Source: Bacteroidota bacterium (GTDB taxonomy: Bacteria; Bacteroidota; Bacteroidia; Chitinophagales; BACL12). From it: a stretch of 64,000 nucleotides of DNA. Under the pieces are notes generated by a model. The model was given only the letters and a program-made list of their open reading frames with translations, was not told the DNA's origin and searched no databases. Numbering within the stretch: position 1 is the first letter of the stretch; each line of letters opens with the position of its first letter. Both the position numbers and the translations under genes were made by a program. The DNA lies in assembly GCA_016706865.1 (NCBI GenBank), contig JADJIS010000002.1:930001-994000 (forward strand), written 5' to 3'. Of the stretch, positions 8,966 through 16,146 are shown one piece after another.

Positions 8966-9277
8966 TTAATATTTCATATCCTGCGAATCTTCCACATCAA
9001 TGGATTTATGATCTCTGTAAATATGAATGATAATTGCAATTGCAACAGCAGCTTCTGCGGCTGCAATGGCAATGATGAATATCGTAAAAAACACTCCTGT
9101 TAATTGTTCCGGATATAAATATTTATTGAATGCTACAAAATTTATGTTCACGCTATTCAATATTAATTCAATTGCCATCAACATGGTGATCATATTGCGG
9201 CGTGTAAATAAACCGTACATCCCTATAAAAAATAAAGAGGTGCTGAGAAACAGAATATGTGTAAGTGTTACTTCCAT
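8966..9277 (-). CDS. nuoK: NADH-quinone oxidoreductase (complex I) subunit K
   Basis: 103 aa, three transmembrane helices, normal length. I chose the ATG at 9277 (MEVTLTHILFLSTSLFFIGM) rather than the longer frame, because it overlaps the nuoJ stop codon by one base (TAATG), a typical translational coupling. The conserved membrane Glu residues of helices 2 and 3 are present (MAIELILNSVNINFVAF and AIAAAEAAVAIAIIIHIYR). Confidence 0.95.
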   Translation of the reverse strand: MEVTLTHILFLSTSLFFIGMYGLFTRRNMITMLMAIELILNSVNINFVAFNKYLYPEQLTGVFFTIFIIAIAAAEAAVAIAIIIHIYRDHKSIDVEDSQDMKY

Positions 9278-9795
9278 TATACTTCTTCCGGTTTTGATTT
9301 TAGTGCGATGGTGATACAACCTACCATTGCCGACAATAATAATATACTGATCACTTCAAAAGGCAGGGCATATCCTTTTTCCGTATAATCCATCATATTT
9401 TCCCCGATATTATTTGGTGATGCATCCAATTCCATTGTGGAAATTTCAGGAAATGCGTATTGATCAATTAATAGTGTTGTTAAAACAATTCCGCACAGAG
9501 ATGCCAGGGCAGAAAAGATCAAACGTTTATTCGTTGCCTTGGGCATTTCCACTCCAGCTTCCTGTGTTAGGAAAATGGAAAAAATGATGAGCACTACAAT
9601 TCCTCCCACATAAACAATGATCTGCACCGCAGCTACAAATTCCACATGCATCCAAAAATATAATCCCGCAACACCCATCAACGAAAACAATAAAAATATC
9701 GCTGCCCTGAATATTTTCGTGGTCGTCATTGCGAGAATTCCGGTTCCGAGAATAAATCCGGCGAGAAGGTAGAATATGATGTCGTAAGCGGTCAA
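9277..9795 (-). CDS. nuoJ: NADH-quinone oxidoreductase (complex I) subunit J
   Basis: 172 aa membrane subunit with five hydrophobic helices. Helix 3 has the conserved VAAVQIIVYVGGIVVLIIFS, which carries the pi-bulge region near the E-channel. It is translationally coupled to nuoK. A 310-nt repeat-filled gap separates it from nuoI, wider than elsewhere in the operon, and words of the type TTAGTAGTTAGTAATTAG lie directly upstream of its start. Confidence 0.94.
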   Translation of the reverse strand: MTAYDIIFYLLAGFILGTGILAMTTTKIFRAAIFLLFSLMGVAGLYFWMHVEFVAAVQIIVYVGGIVVLIIFSIFLTQEAGVEMPKATNKRLIFSALASLCGIVLTTLLIDQYAFPEISTMELDASPNNIGENMMDYTEKGYALPFEVISILLLSAMVGCITIALKSKPEEV

Positions 9796-10105
9796 GGTTT
9801 AGTATATAGTATTTAGTAGTTAGTAATTAGATTTGGTTTTCGTTGGGATTGGAAATTTTATTTCTGGTTGATAATTTAATTTTTCATTGATAATTTTTTT
9901 TCGTGAATCGTGAGGCGTGAATCGTGAGTTTGAACATTCCTAGGTTTAAAATTTTAACTCCAACCAAGAATTTTCAAATATGAATATCGAATTTGTTCCC
10001 AATCAGATTAAACTCATTACTCATAACTCATTACTCATTCCATTTGCAATAAATCTCCTCCCTTGCAGGATCAAACTCACCACTCACTACTCACCATTCG
10101 CCCCA
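9796..10105. repeat. Repeat-filled gap between nuoI and nuoJ
   Basis: No gene is present. From left to right it holds TAGTATATAGTATTTAGTAG words (9799-9831), CGTGAATCGTGAGGCGTGAA words (about 9902-9930), the tract ACTCATTACTCATAACTC (about 10012-10040), and a variant ACTCACCACTCACTACTC (about 10075-10105). The last tract runs into the nuoI stop codon. The repeat words are shared with other gaps in this operon. Confidence 0.75.
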
Positions 10106-10576
10106 CTACTCAACCCCTTCTCGAATCTTGCTCCCCGGCTTATTTAAAACCTTCGTTAGCAAACTTCTATCATACACACTATGCTCGAAAGTTTGCGCCA
10201 TTTTAATTGCATCTGTGGGACAAGCCACGATGCATAAATTACACATGGTGCATAATTCGAGGTGATACACAAATTTATCTATTGCTTTTTTCTTTTTTCC
10301 TTCGGGGGTGATGTCGAATTTGGTGACAATTTTAATTGTTGCATTCGGACAAGCAAGTTCACACGCAGTACAGCCTGTGCAGGCATGTTCATTTGCTTCG
10401 TCGTGCAACATCACCACTTCTCCTCTGAATCTTTCTGCAAGTACAGGTAATTCTTCAGGATATTGTTGCGTAATGATCTGTTTATGATGCGTAAAATAAT
10501 AACCCGTCCTCCGCATACCCGTAAGCAGCGATTTAACACCTCCATAAACTTCTTTTATATATTTTACTATAAACAT
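10106..10576 (-). CDS. nuoI: NADH-quinone oxidoreductase (complex I) subunit I, two [4Fe-4S] clusters
   Basis: 156 aa ferredoxin-like subunit that carries electrons along the peripheral arm towards NuoB. Two 4Fe-4S motifs are complete: CTGCTACELACP and CTMCNLCIVACPTDAIKM. The N-terminal helix (VKYIKEVYGGVKSLLTGMRR) that anchors it at the membrane interface is present. It follows nuoH by 57 nt. The stop codon TAG lies inside the adjoining GAGTAG/GTGAG repeat tract. Confidence 0.95.
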   Translation of the reverse strand: MFIVKYIKEVYGGVKSLLTGMRRTGYYFTHHKQIITQQYPEELPVLAERFRGEVVMLHDEANEHACTGCTACELACPNATIKIVTKFDITPEGKKKKAIDKFVYHLELCTMCNLCIVACPTDAIKMAQTFEHSVYDRSLLTKVLNKPGSKIREGVE

Positions 10577-10611
10577 GATGTCTACTCAATTATTAAATTG
10601 ACAATTACCAA

Positions 10612-10625
10612 TCCGCCGCGGCGGA
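10612..10625. repeat. GC-rich perfect palindrome between nuoH and nuoI
   Basis: TCCGCCGCGGCGGA is a perfect 14-bp palindrome just after the nuoH stop codon, flanked by TTACCAA and CCAAATG. It stands out in an otherwise AT-rich gap and resembles the GC palindromes embedded in repeat tracts near 13.03, 22.0 and 34.43 kb. Confidence 0.6.
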
Positions 10626-10633
10626 CCAAATGC

Positions 10634-11710
10634 TCAAAAAAACCAGCCCTGGATCGCAATAAATGTCGCCAACAATAAATTAAACATACTGATAGGCAAC
10701 AAATATTTCCATTCCAGATTCAACAACTGATCGATGCGCAAACGCGGGAATGTCCAGCGAAACCACATGATCACAAATATCAGAAAAAATGTTTTTCCGA
10801 TAAACCACAAGGAGGAGGGAATATAATCCATAATGCGATTAAATCCTTCCCAATTTCCGATATGCAATGGCATCCAACCACCTAAAAATAAAGTGGCGCC
10901 AAGAGCACATACAATAAATATATTTACATATTCCGCCAAAAAGAAAAGGGCGAATTTCATTCCCGAATATTCTGTGTGAAAACCTGCAGTTAATTCCGAT
11001 TCTGCTTCTGCAAGATCGAAGGGAGCGCGATTTGTTTCTGCAGTTACTGCGATGATAAAAATTACAAATGCAATGATAACAGGAATATGCCCTTTAAATA
11101 TCCACCATCCATCAGCCTGCGATTCCACAATTTTAGAAATAGAAAGATCGCCGGTGAAAATAATTACGGTGAGAATTGCGAGACCTGCACTTAATTCATA
11201 GCTCACAATTTGAGCACCACTTCGCATGGCCCCCATCAACGAATATTTATTATTGCTCGCCCATCCTGCCATTAAAATTCCTATAACACCGATGGAAGAA
11301 ACAGAAGTGATATACAACACCCCGATATTAATATCCCAGATCTGAAAATTCCTTGCAAAACCCAGTGGAGCAAGTGCCAGCATCGCTGCGATCATCACCA
11401 CAAAAGGAGCGAGGTTAAATAAAAATTTATCGGAACCGGTTGGAGTTAATCCCTCTTTCACCAATAATTTTAAAGTATCCGCAACGGTTTGAAACATTCC
11501 TTTTGGTCCCACTCTGTTTGGTCCGAGGCGCACCTGCATATAAGCAGAAACTTTTCTTTCCATCATAATTAAAACCAATCCCAACACCGCAAACAACCCA
11601 ATACATAAAATCCCCACCACCACAAATTCTATCGTAAGCGCCAGCCATGAGGCGAATGTATTATTCAACCAGGTATCAAAAGTGTTTGCGATATTTTCGA
11701 ATGAAGGCAT
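10634..11710 (-). CDS. nuoH: NADH-quinone oxidoreductase (complex I) subunit H
   Basis: 358 aa, about eight to nine transmembrane helices. This subunit forms the quinone-access channel between the membrane and peripheral arms. Diagnostic stretches are MMERKVSAYMQVRLGPNRVG, VADTLKLLVKEGLTPT, and the acidic loop AETNRAPFDLAEAESELTAG followed by FHTEYSGMKFALFFLAEY. In the usual full operon nuoE, nuoF and nuoG would lie between nuoD and nuoH, but here nuoD ends only 145 nt upstream. Confidence 0.96.
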   Translation of the reverse strand: MPSFENIANTFDTWLNNTFASWLALTIEFVVVGILCIGLFAVLGLVLIMMERKVSAYMQVRLGPNRVGPKGMFQTVADTLKLLVKEGLTPTGSDKFLFNLAPFVVMIAAMLALAPLGFARNFQIWDINIGVLYITSVSSIGVIGILMAGWASNNKYSLMGAMRSGAQIVSYELSAGLAILTVIIFTGDLSISKIVESQADGWWIFKGHIPVIIAFVIFIIAVTAETNRAPFDLAEAESELTAGFHTEYSGMKFALFFLAEYVNIFIVCALGATLFLGGWMPLHIGNWEGFNRIMDYIPSSLWFIGKTFFLIFVIMWFRWTFPRLRIDQLLNLEWKYLLPISMFNLLLATFIAIQGWFF

Positions 11711-11855
11711 TAGGTATTTGGTAATTTGTTAATTTTCAATTTGGTAATTGTTGTCTCCCTATTAATTATCTTTTTATTTGATGATTACTGTAATTATCAA
11801 AGTTAACTCGGCTGTTCATTGGTACATTTTTTTTCATTGGTACATTGGTACATCA
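11711..11855. repeat. Short gap between nuoD and nuoH with ATGTACCA words
   Basis: There is no gene, so there is no room for nuoE, nuoF or nuoG. On the minus strand the tract starts at the nuoD stop codon and repeats the word ATGTACCA three times (about 11816-11855), with an A8 run between the second and third. The rest is AT-rich. Confidence 0.7.
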
Positions 11856-12971
11856 TCATCGATCTATGTCCGGTATCACCAAATCCAACGTCCCCATTAT
11901 CGCAACCATATCTCCGATCTTTTGTCCGCGTGTCATGTGGTCGAGGGCGCTTAGATTGGAAAATCCGGGTGAACGGAATTTAATTCTGTATGGGGTCATT
12001 CCTCCTTCACTCACAATATATACTCCGAATTCACCTCTTGCTGTTTCCACTCTGGTGTAAAATTCTCCTTTTGGTAATTTTAATACTGCTTTTGTTTTAG
12101 CTTGAAAATCACCTTCGGGAATATTGTCAATTAATTGTTCGATGATGGAAATGGATTGATAAATTTCTTTCATGCGCACTAAATATCGCGCGTAACAATC
12201 ACCACCGGTTTCAATGGCTTCTTCAAAATTTACGGTATTATATACATCGTAAGGATATAATTTTCTGATATCACAATTTACCCCACTTGCTCTTGCGGTA
12301 GGACCGGAACATCCATAAGAAATTGCATCTTCTTTAGAAATGTATCCCACATTTTTCATTCTGTTTTGGAATATCACATTACCTGTTACCATTTCATCGT
12401 ATTCCGGTAATTTGGTTTTAAAGAATGCGATAAATTCTTTTACCTTTCTCTGAAAATCAGGATGAATTTCTGCCATCACACCACCTGGAACGATATAATT
12501 CATTGTTAATCTTGCACCACAAGTATCTTCCATAATATCCGTGATCATTTCTCTTTCTCTGAAAGCATGAAAGAACGGTGTAATTGCTCCAACATCCATT
12601 GCCAAAGCTCCCCACCATAACTGATGAGATGCAAGTCGTGTAAGCTCATCCATTAAAACGCGAATTACCTGTGCTCTTTGCGGAACTTCAATTTGCAATC
12701 CTTTTTCAACAATCAAAGCGCAACCGTGATTATTAATATGAGAGGATAAATAATCCATGCGACTCGTTACATAAATGAACTGCCGATAATTTAAACTCTC
12801 ACACATTTTTTCGATGGAACGATGAATATAACCGAGATGTGGTTCTATTTTTTTAATAGTCTCTCCATTCATCGTAATTACAAGATGCAAAACCCCATGC
12901 GTACTCGGATGCTGAGGACCAATATTGATCACCAGATCGCCTTCTTGAGTGGGAATTAATTCTTGTAACAT
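11856..12971 (-). CDS. nuoD: NADH-quinone oxidoreductase (complex I) subunit D
   Basis: 371 aa, the 49-kDa-type subunit that lines the quinone site with NuoB. Near the N-terminus are the quinone-site motif INIGPQHPSTHGVLHLVITM and LGYIHRSIEKMCE. Later come the family motifs TCGARLTMNYIVPGGVM and GCSGPTARASGVNCDIRK, then FGVYIVSEGGMTPYRIKFRS. It ends in IPDIDR, a little shorter than the enteric form and not fused to nuoC. The stop TGA opens the ATGTACCA repeat tract. Confidence 0.96.
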   Translation of the reverse strand: MLQELIPTQEGDLVINIGPQHPSTHGVLHLVITMNGETIKKIEPHLGYIHRSIEKMCESLNYRQFIYVTSRMDYLSSHINNHGCALIVEKGLQIEVPQRAQVIRVLMDELTRLASHQLWWGALAMDVGAITPFFHAFREREMITDIMEDTCGARLTMNYIVPGGVMAEIHPDFQRKVKEFIAFFKTKLPEYDEMVTGNVIFQNRMKNVGYISKEDAISYGCSGPTARASGVNCDIRKLYPYDVYNTVNFEEAIETGGDCYARYLVRMKEIYQSISIIEQLIDNIPEGDFQAKTKAVLKLPKGEFYTRVETARGEFGVYIVSEGGMTPYRIKFRSPGFSNLSALDHMTRGQKIGDMVAIMGTLDLVIPDIDR

Positions 12972-13002
12972 AAAGGTATTCTATTTGTTAACGTTCATTT
13001 TT

Positions 13003-13168
13003 TAAATGAGTAATGAGTTATCCTCCTTCGCTGAAGCTACGGCGGACAAGTGAGTAATGAGTGCGATCACGCTTACATTATAATTTTCGTTCTGGGTGAG
13101 TGGTGAATAGTGAGTGGTGAGTTTGAACCAAGACGGATTAAAACTCATTACTCATAACTCATTACTCA
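13003..13168. repeat. Composite ATGAG / GTGAG / ACTCA repeat tract between nuoC and nuoD
   Basis: Left part: ATGAGTAATGAGTTA, then a GC-rich quasi-palindrome (about 13021-13049, CTCCTTCGC...GCTACGGCGGA), then GTGAGTAATGAGT. Right part: GTGAGTGGTGAATAGTGAG (from about 13096), then a spacer with GACGGATTAAA, then ACTCATTACTCATAACTC up to the nuoC stop codon (TGA, 13166-13168). The last two tracts form a degenerate inverted repeat. No gene is present. Confidence 0.75.
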
Positions 13169-13621
13169 TAGTTTTATCATATTCACTTCATCCTCAAAAT
13201 CCTTCCTCAACGGCCAGCCTTCAAAATCATCTGTTAATAATAATCTTCGCAGATCGGGATGATTTAGGAAACGCACGCCGAATAATTCATATACTTCTCT
13301 TTCCAGTAATTCTGCAGTGCGCCAAATGTCGCAAACTGTTTCAATTTCCGGATTTTCTCTGTCTAATTTTGATTTAATTACTATTATATGTCTGTGTTTT
13401 GTTGATTCTAGATGGTAAACCATGGTTAAATGCGTTTTCCAATCGACACAAGTCAGACAAAACATATAATCGAAAGCCAGGTTATCATCATTAAAAATTA
13501 CCTGCGCAAAATCTTTAAATTCAGAAGCTTCGATAAATAAATTAAGCATTTCGCCACCTTCTTCATAAGTAATGGAAGGAGCAATTTCACTTAATTTTAT
13601 TTTTAATTCTTCCGTGGTCAT
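13166..13621 (-). CDS. nuoC: NADH-quinone oxidoreductase (complex I) subunit C
   Basis: 151 aa, the 30-kDa-type peripheral subunit. Key features are FCLTCVDWKTHLTMVYHLES and the signature ELLEREVYELFGVRFLNHPD followed by LRRLLLTDDFEGWPLRKDFE. It is a free-standing protein, not a NuoCD fusion. Its start overlaps the nuoB stop by 4 nt (ATGA), so the two are translationally coupled. The stop codon TGA is the first triplet of a TGAGTAATGAG tract. Confidence 0.94.
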   Translation of the reverse strand: MTTEELKIKLSEIAPSITYEEGGEMLNLFIEASEFKDFAQVIFNDDNLAFDYMFCLTCVDWKTHLTMVYHLESTKHRHIIVIKSKLDRENPEIETVCDIWRTAELLEREVYELFGVRFLNHPDLRRLLLTDDFEGWPLRKDFEDEVNMIKL

Positions 13622-14196
13622 TTCTGATTGAGTTTATTTACATCAAGATTATCAGAATATTTTTCGATAAACATTTTTTCTCTTTTGCCACCTGCCTGAA
13701 TTTTATGTTGCAGGCTTATAAGAGCATGCAATAAGGCTTCCGGTCGAGGTGGGCAACCTGCTACATATACATCAACAGGAATAACATGATCGGCGCCTTT
13801 TACCACACTATAAGTATTATAAAAGAAGGGACCACCACTGGTTGCACATGCTCCCATTGCTATAACATACTTAGGATCAGGCATTTGGTCGTATAATCGC
13901 TTGAGAACCGGTGCCATTTTGTTCACTATGGTACCTGCAATGATGATCACATCGGCCTGGCGGGGAGTAGCGCGTGCCACTTCGAAGCCAAAACGGCTCC
14001 AGTCGTATTTTGCACTGGCAGTGCTCATCATTTCGATTGCGCAGCAACTTGTCCCGAAAACCAATGGCCATAAGGAGTTTGAGCGTGCCCAATTGATCAC
14101 ATCGTCGAGTTTTGTTACCAAAAATCCACCCGATGCTGTGGGGTGCACATCGCCCGGAAAAGGCTCCTGCTTGATATTCGGGTCTTTTACATCCAT
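13618..14196 (-). CDS. nuoB: NADH-quinone oxidoreductase (complex I) subunit B, cluster N2
   Basis: 192 aa. This subunit holds the terminal [4Fe-4S] cluster N2 that reduces quinone. The Cys ligands are visible in FGTSCCAIEMMSTASAKYDW, in MGACATSGGPFF and in VYVAGCPPRPEALLHALISL. The start at 14196 gives the usual soluble N-terminal extension before the amphipathic helix and overlaps the end of nuoA by 10 nt. The C-terminal region after about residue 165 is charged and variable, as is normal for the family. Confidence 0.96.
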   Translation of the reverse strand: MDVKDPNIKQEPFPGDVHPTASGGFLVTKLDDVINWARSNSLWPLVFGTSCCAIEMMSTASAKYDWSRFGFEVARATPRQADVIIIAGTIVNKMAPVLKRLYDQMPDPKYVIAMGACATSGGPFFYNTYSVVKGADHVIPVDVYVAGCPPRPEALLHALISLQHKIQAGGKREKMFIEKYSDNLDVNKLNQK

Positions 14197-14537
14197 TTGA
14201 GAGCTCCTTTTTTATGTGCGTAAAGAAATCCGATAAATAATATGAATAAAAAGACAATAGCTTCGATAAAGGCAAACATTCCCAGTTTTTGAACGGTAAC
14301 GGCCCAAGGGTATAAGAAAATGAGTTCTACGTCAAAAATGAGGAAAATGAGGGCAAAAAGGTAGTATCCAACATTAAACTGTACCCAACTTTGCCCGATA
14401 GTAGGCACTCCGCACTCGTAAGGCTCCCCTTTAACAACACTTTTGTTGGCCTTTAAAACGAGTTTTGATAACAGAATTCCCGCCGCCGAAAAAGCAACTG
14501 CTGCCATAATTAAAACTATCAACGAAGCCGGACCCAT
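14187..14537 (-). CDS. nuoA: NADH-quinone oxidoreductase (complex I) subunit A, first gene of the operon
   Basis: 116 aa, three transmembrane helices. The conserved loop VVKGEPYECGVPTIGQSWVQ (Cys on the TM1-2 loop near the quinone site) and YYLFALIFLIFDVELIFLYP (Asp/Glu in TM2) identify it. It is the promoter-proximal gene: a perfect TACATTTG box lies about 37 nt upstream of the ATG, with no gene behind it on this strand before the repeat island. Confidence 0.95.
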   Translation of the reverse strand: MGPASLIVLIMAAVAFSAAGILLSKLVLKANKSVVKGEPYECGVPTIGQSWVQFNVGYYLFALIFLIFDVELIFLYPWAVTVQKLGMFAFIEAIVFLFILFIGFLYAHKKGALKWM

Positions 14538-14574
14538 AAATCGCGGCTAAAATAGGGGTTCGTGCTTTAGTAAA

Positions 14575-14582
14575 CAAATGTA
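14575..14582 (-). promoter_or_regulatory. Putative -7 box of the nuo operon
   Basis: The minus strand reads TACATTTG, a perfect match to TAnnTTTG, 37 nt before the nuoA ATG. No convincing -33 TTTG is seen at the expected spacing. Confidence 0.55.
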
Positions 14583-14639
14583 TTTATCACCGAAGAGGTT
14601 AATTTTAATTGCTTTGGATTAGGAGAGAAAACTACATTC

Positions 14640-14985
14640 CTAAAATTCTCCTCATGGTGTTAACCCACGTAAATTAAAAATCAGTTTTACGCAAGAGAGA
14701 AGATGTGGATTCCAATTCCGCCCGAGTCCCACATGAAAAACACATTAAATTTTAATGATTTATTTTCTGTGTAGACTCTGGCGGGCAATCGCAGGCAATA
14801 TCGTAACGTACGCCCCCACATAGTCTACTCACACCAATAAAAATCAATTATACCCGTGAGGGACTTTGTGGATTCGGTGGATGATAATCATCCAAACAGT
14901 GTCCCCACAGTGTCAACTCACACAAATAAAAAATCAATTATACCCGTGAGGGACTCTTGTGGGTTCGGAGGTGGAGGTATTCTCC
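14640..14985. repeat. Solitary diverged copy of the RAYT-associated hairpin repeat
   Basis: The same two hairpin types as in the 58-60.5 kb array occur here. Hairpin P1 has a left arm CCGCCCGAGTC (14718-14728, one change from the array arm) and a right arm GACTCTGGCGG (14774-14784). Hairpin P2 spans about 14813-14871 (CCCCCACATAGTCTACTCAC ... GTGAGGGACTTTGTGG), and a second diverged P2 lies at about 14903-14973. The A/T-rich loop ATCAATTATACCC is shared. No transposase gene is adjacent. Confidence 0.85.
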
Positions 14986-15065
14986 AGTTCGTCATCCGTT
15001 CACATGACGAAGTTCAGGTAACAACGAAGCTGATGAAAATATATTTTTGAATATTGGAAATCATG

Positions 15066-15500
15066 TTACAGATTTTTTTTTGTAGAATTCGGTATAATTT
15101 CCCAAATCTCTTTTGGAATCCTTTCAATGCTTTGGCTGTCTAAATTATAGTCAATTGGAGTGTAGTTTGGATTTGGAAATTCGCCATACTGACATAAGAC
15201 GAGACCATAATCTGAACTCTCAATCCAAACATCTCCATTACTTTCCATAAAAATTCCCCATACATGTACAGAACTGAATGGCAATGTATCGTTCCTGAAT
15301 AACAAAATATTTTTATTATCAAAAAGTTCCACAGTTACATCGTAATCCGAAATACTCACTTTTGTTTTCACTCCTAGATTCGGGTTAAAATATTCCCCAG
15401 GTGAATCTATTAAACGTGATGTATTTGGATTTAAGCTTTCTTTGCAATTACTAAAGTTAGCAATTGCAAAGAGTAAAATTGAAAAATAAATTATTCTCAT
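15066..15500 (-). CDS. Small putative lipoprotein of unknown function
   Basis: 144 aa. A hydrophobic N-terminus (RIIYFSILLFAIANFSNC) ends in a Cys at residue 19, followed by KESLNPN, so export as a lipoprotein is likely although FSNC is a weak lipobox. The rest is a small beta-rich domain (TKVSISDYDVTVELFDNKNI, then FSSVHVWGIFMESNGDVWIE). No family is recognised. It stands alone on the minus strand between two repeat-rich gaps, with no visible operon partner. Confidence 0.6.
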   Translation of the reverse strand: MRIIYFSILLFAIANFSNCKESLNPNTSRLIDSPGEYFNPNLGVKTKVSISDYDVTVELFDNKNILLFRNDTLPFSSVHVWGIFMESNGDVWIESSDYGLVLCQYGEFPNPNYTPIDYNLDSQSIERIPKEIWEIIPNSTKKNL

Positions 15501-16146
15501 ACGAACCTATTTGTTTGTATAGAAATTAAAATGCTAAAATAATGAATTAGTGGTTTATCTGGTTGCTCCTTCATTCTTAATTCTATTCCCCTTCCCTCAG
15601 ACCTCCCAGGTTAAAAAAAACCTTGGAGGTCGAGGGATTTCATTCTTTCATTTTTCATTCCTTCATTATTTATTTTTATCCCTTTAAATCCGCCCAATCC
15701 GCGTCATCCGCGCCTGCCCGACCACTGGCGGGTTCCTTTTTCCTCCATTCTTTCATTCCTTCATTTTTCATTCAATTCCCCCTTCCCTCAGACCTCCCAG
15801 GTTAAAAAAAACCTTGGAGGTTGAGGGATTTCATTTTTTCATTTTTCATTCCTTCATTATTTATTTTTATCCCTTTAAATCCGCCCAATCAGCGTCATCC
15901 GCGCCTGCCCGACCACTGGCGGGTTCCCCTTTTCCTCCATACTCCATACCAGCCTATTGGTTTAAGACCAAAAGGCCCCAATGTTAAATCAACGCCGGCT
16001 GTTTAATTGTCAATTGTCAATTATCAATTATCAATTGATATTTATCACCTCCCAAACTGACCCATCTCATCCATCCTCCATTGATTTATCGTGAAGTTTA
16101 CCTCCAAATACAGGCATTATTTTAATAAAATTTAAATTCCAATCTC
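15501..16146. repeat. Tandem duplication with ACCTCC hairpins upstream of nifJ
   Basis: No gene is present. A segment of about 162 bp occurs twice in direct orientation (about 15585-15746 and 15775-15939, period about 190). Each copy holds a hairpin with 12-nt arms ACCTCCCAGGTT and AACCTTGGAGGT (one mismatch, A-rich loop), then CATTC/TTCATT words, then CCGCCCAATC and a CCCGACCACTGGCGGG palindrome. Further right, about 16008-16040, are CAATTGTCAATTATCAATT words. The last 60 nt before nifJ are AT-rich and unremarkable. Confidence 0.8.

Noticed and set aside
11711..11855. Hidden or degraded nuoE, nuoF or nuoG remnants between nuoD and nuoH
   Set aside because: The gap is only 145 nt of repeats and AT-rich DNA with no recognisable codons of those genes.
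15623..16006. Plus-strand open frames of about 60 codons rich in Phe, Ile, His and Ser
   Set aside because: They come from TTCATT words in the duplicated intergenic segment and have no protein-like features.
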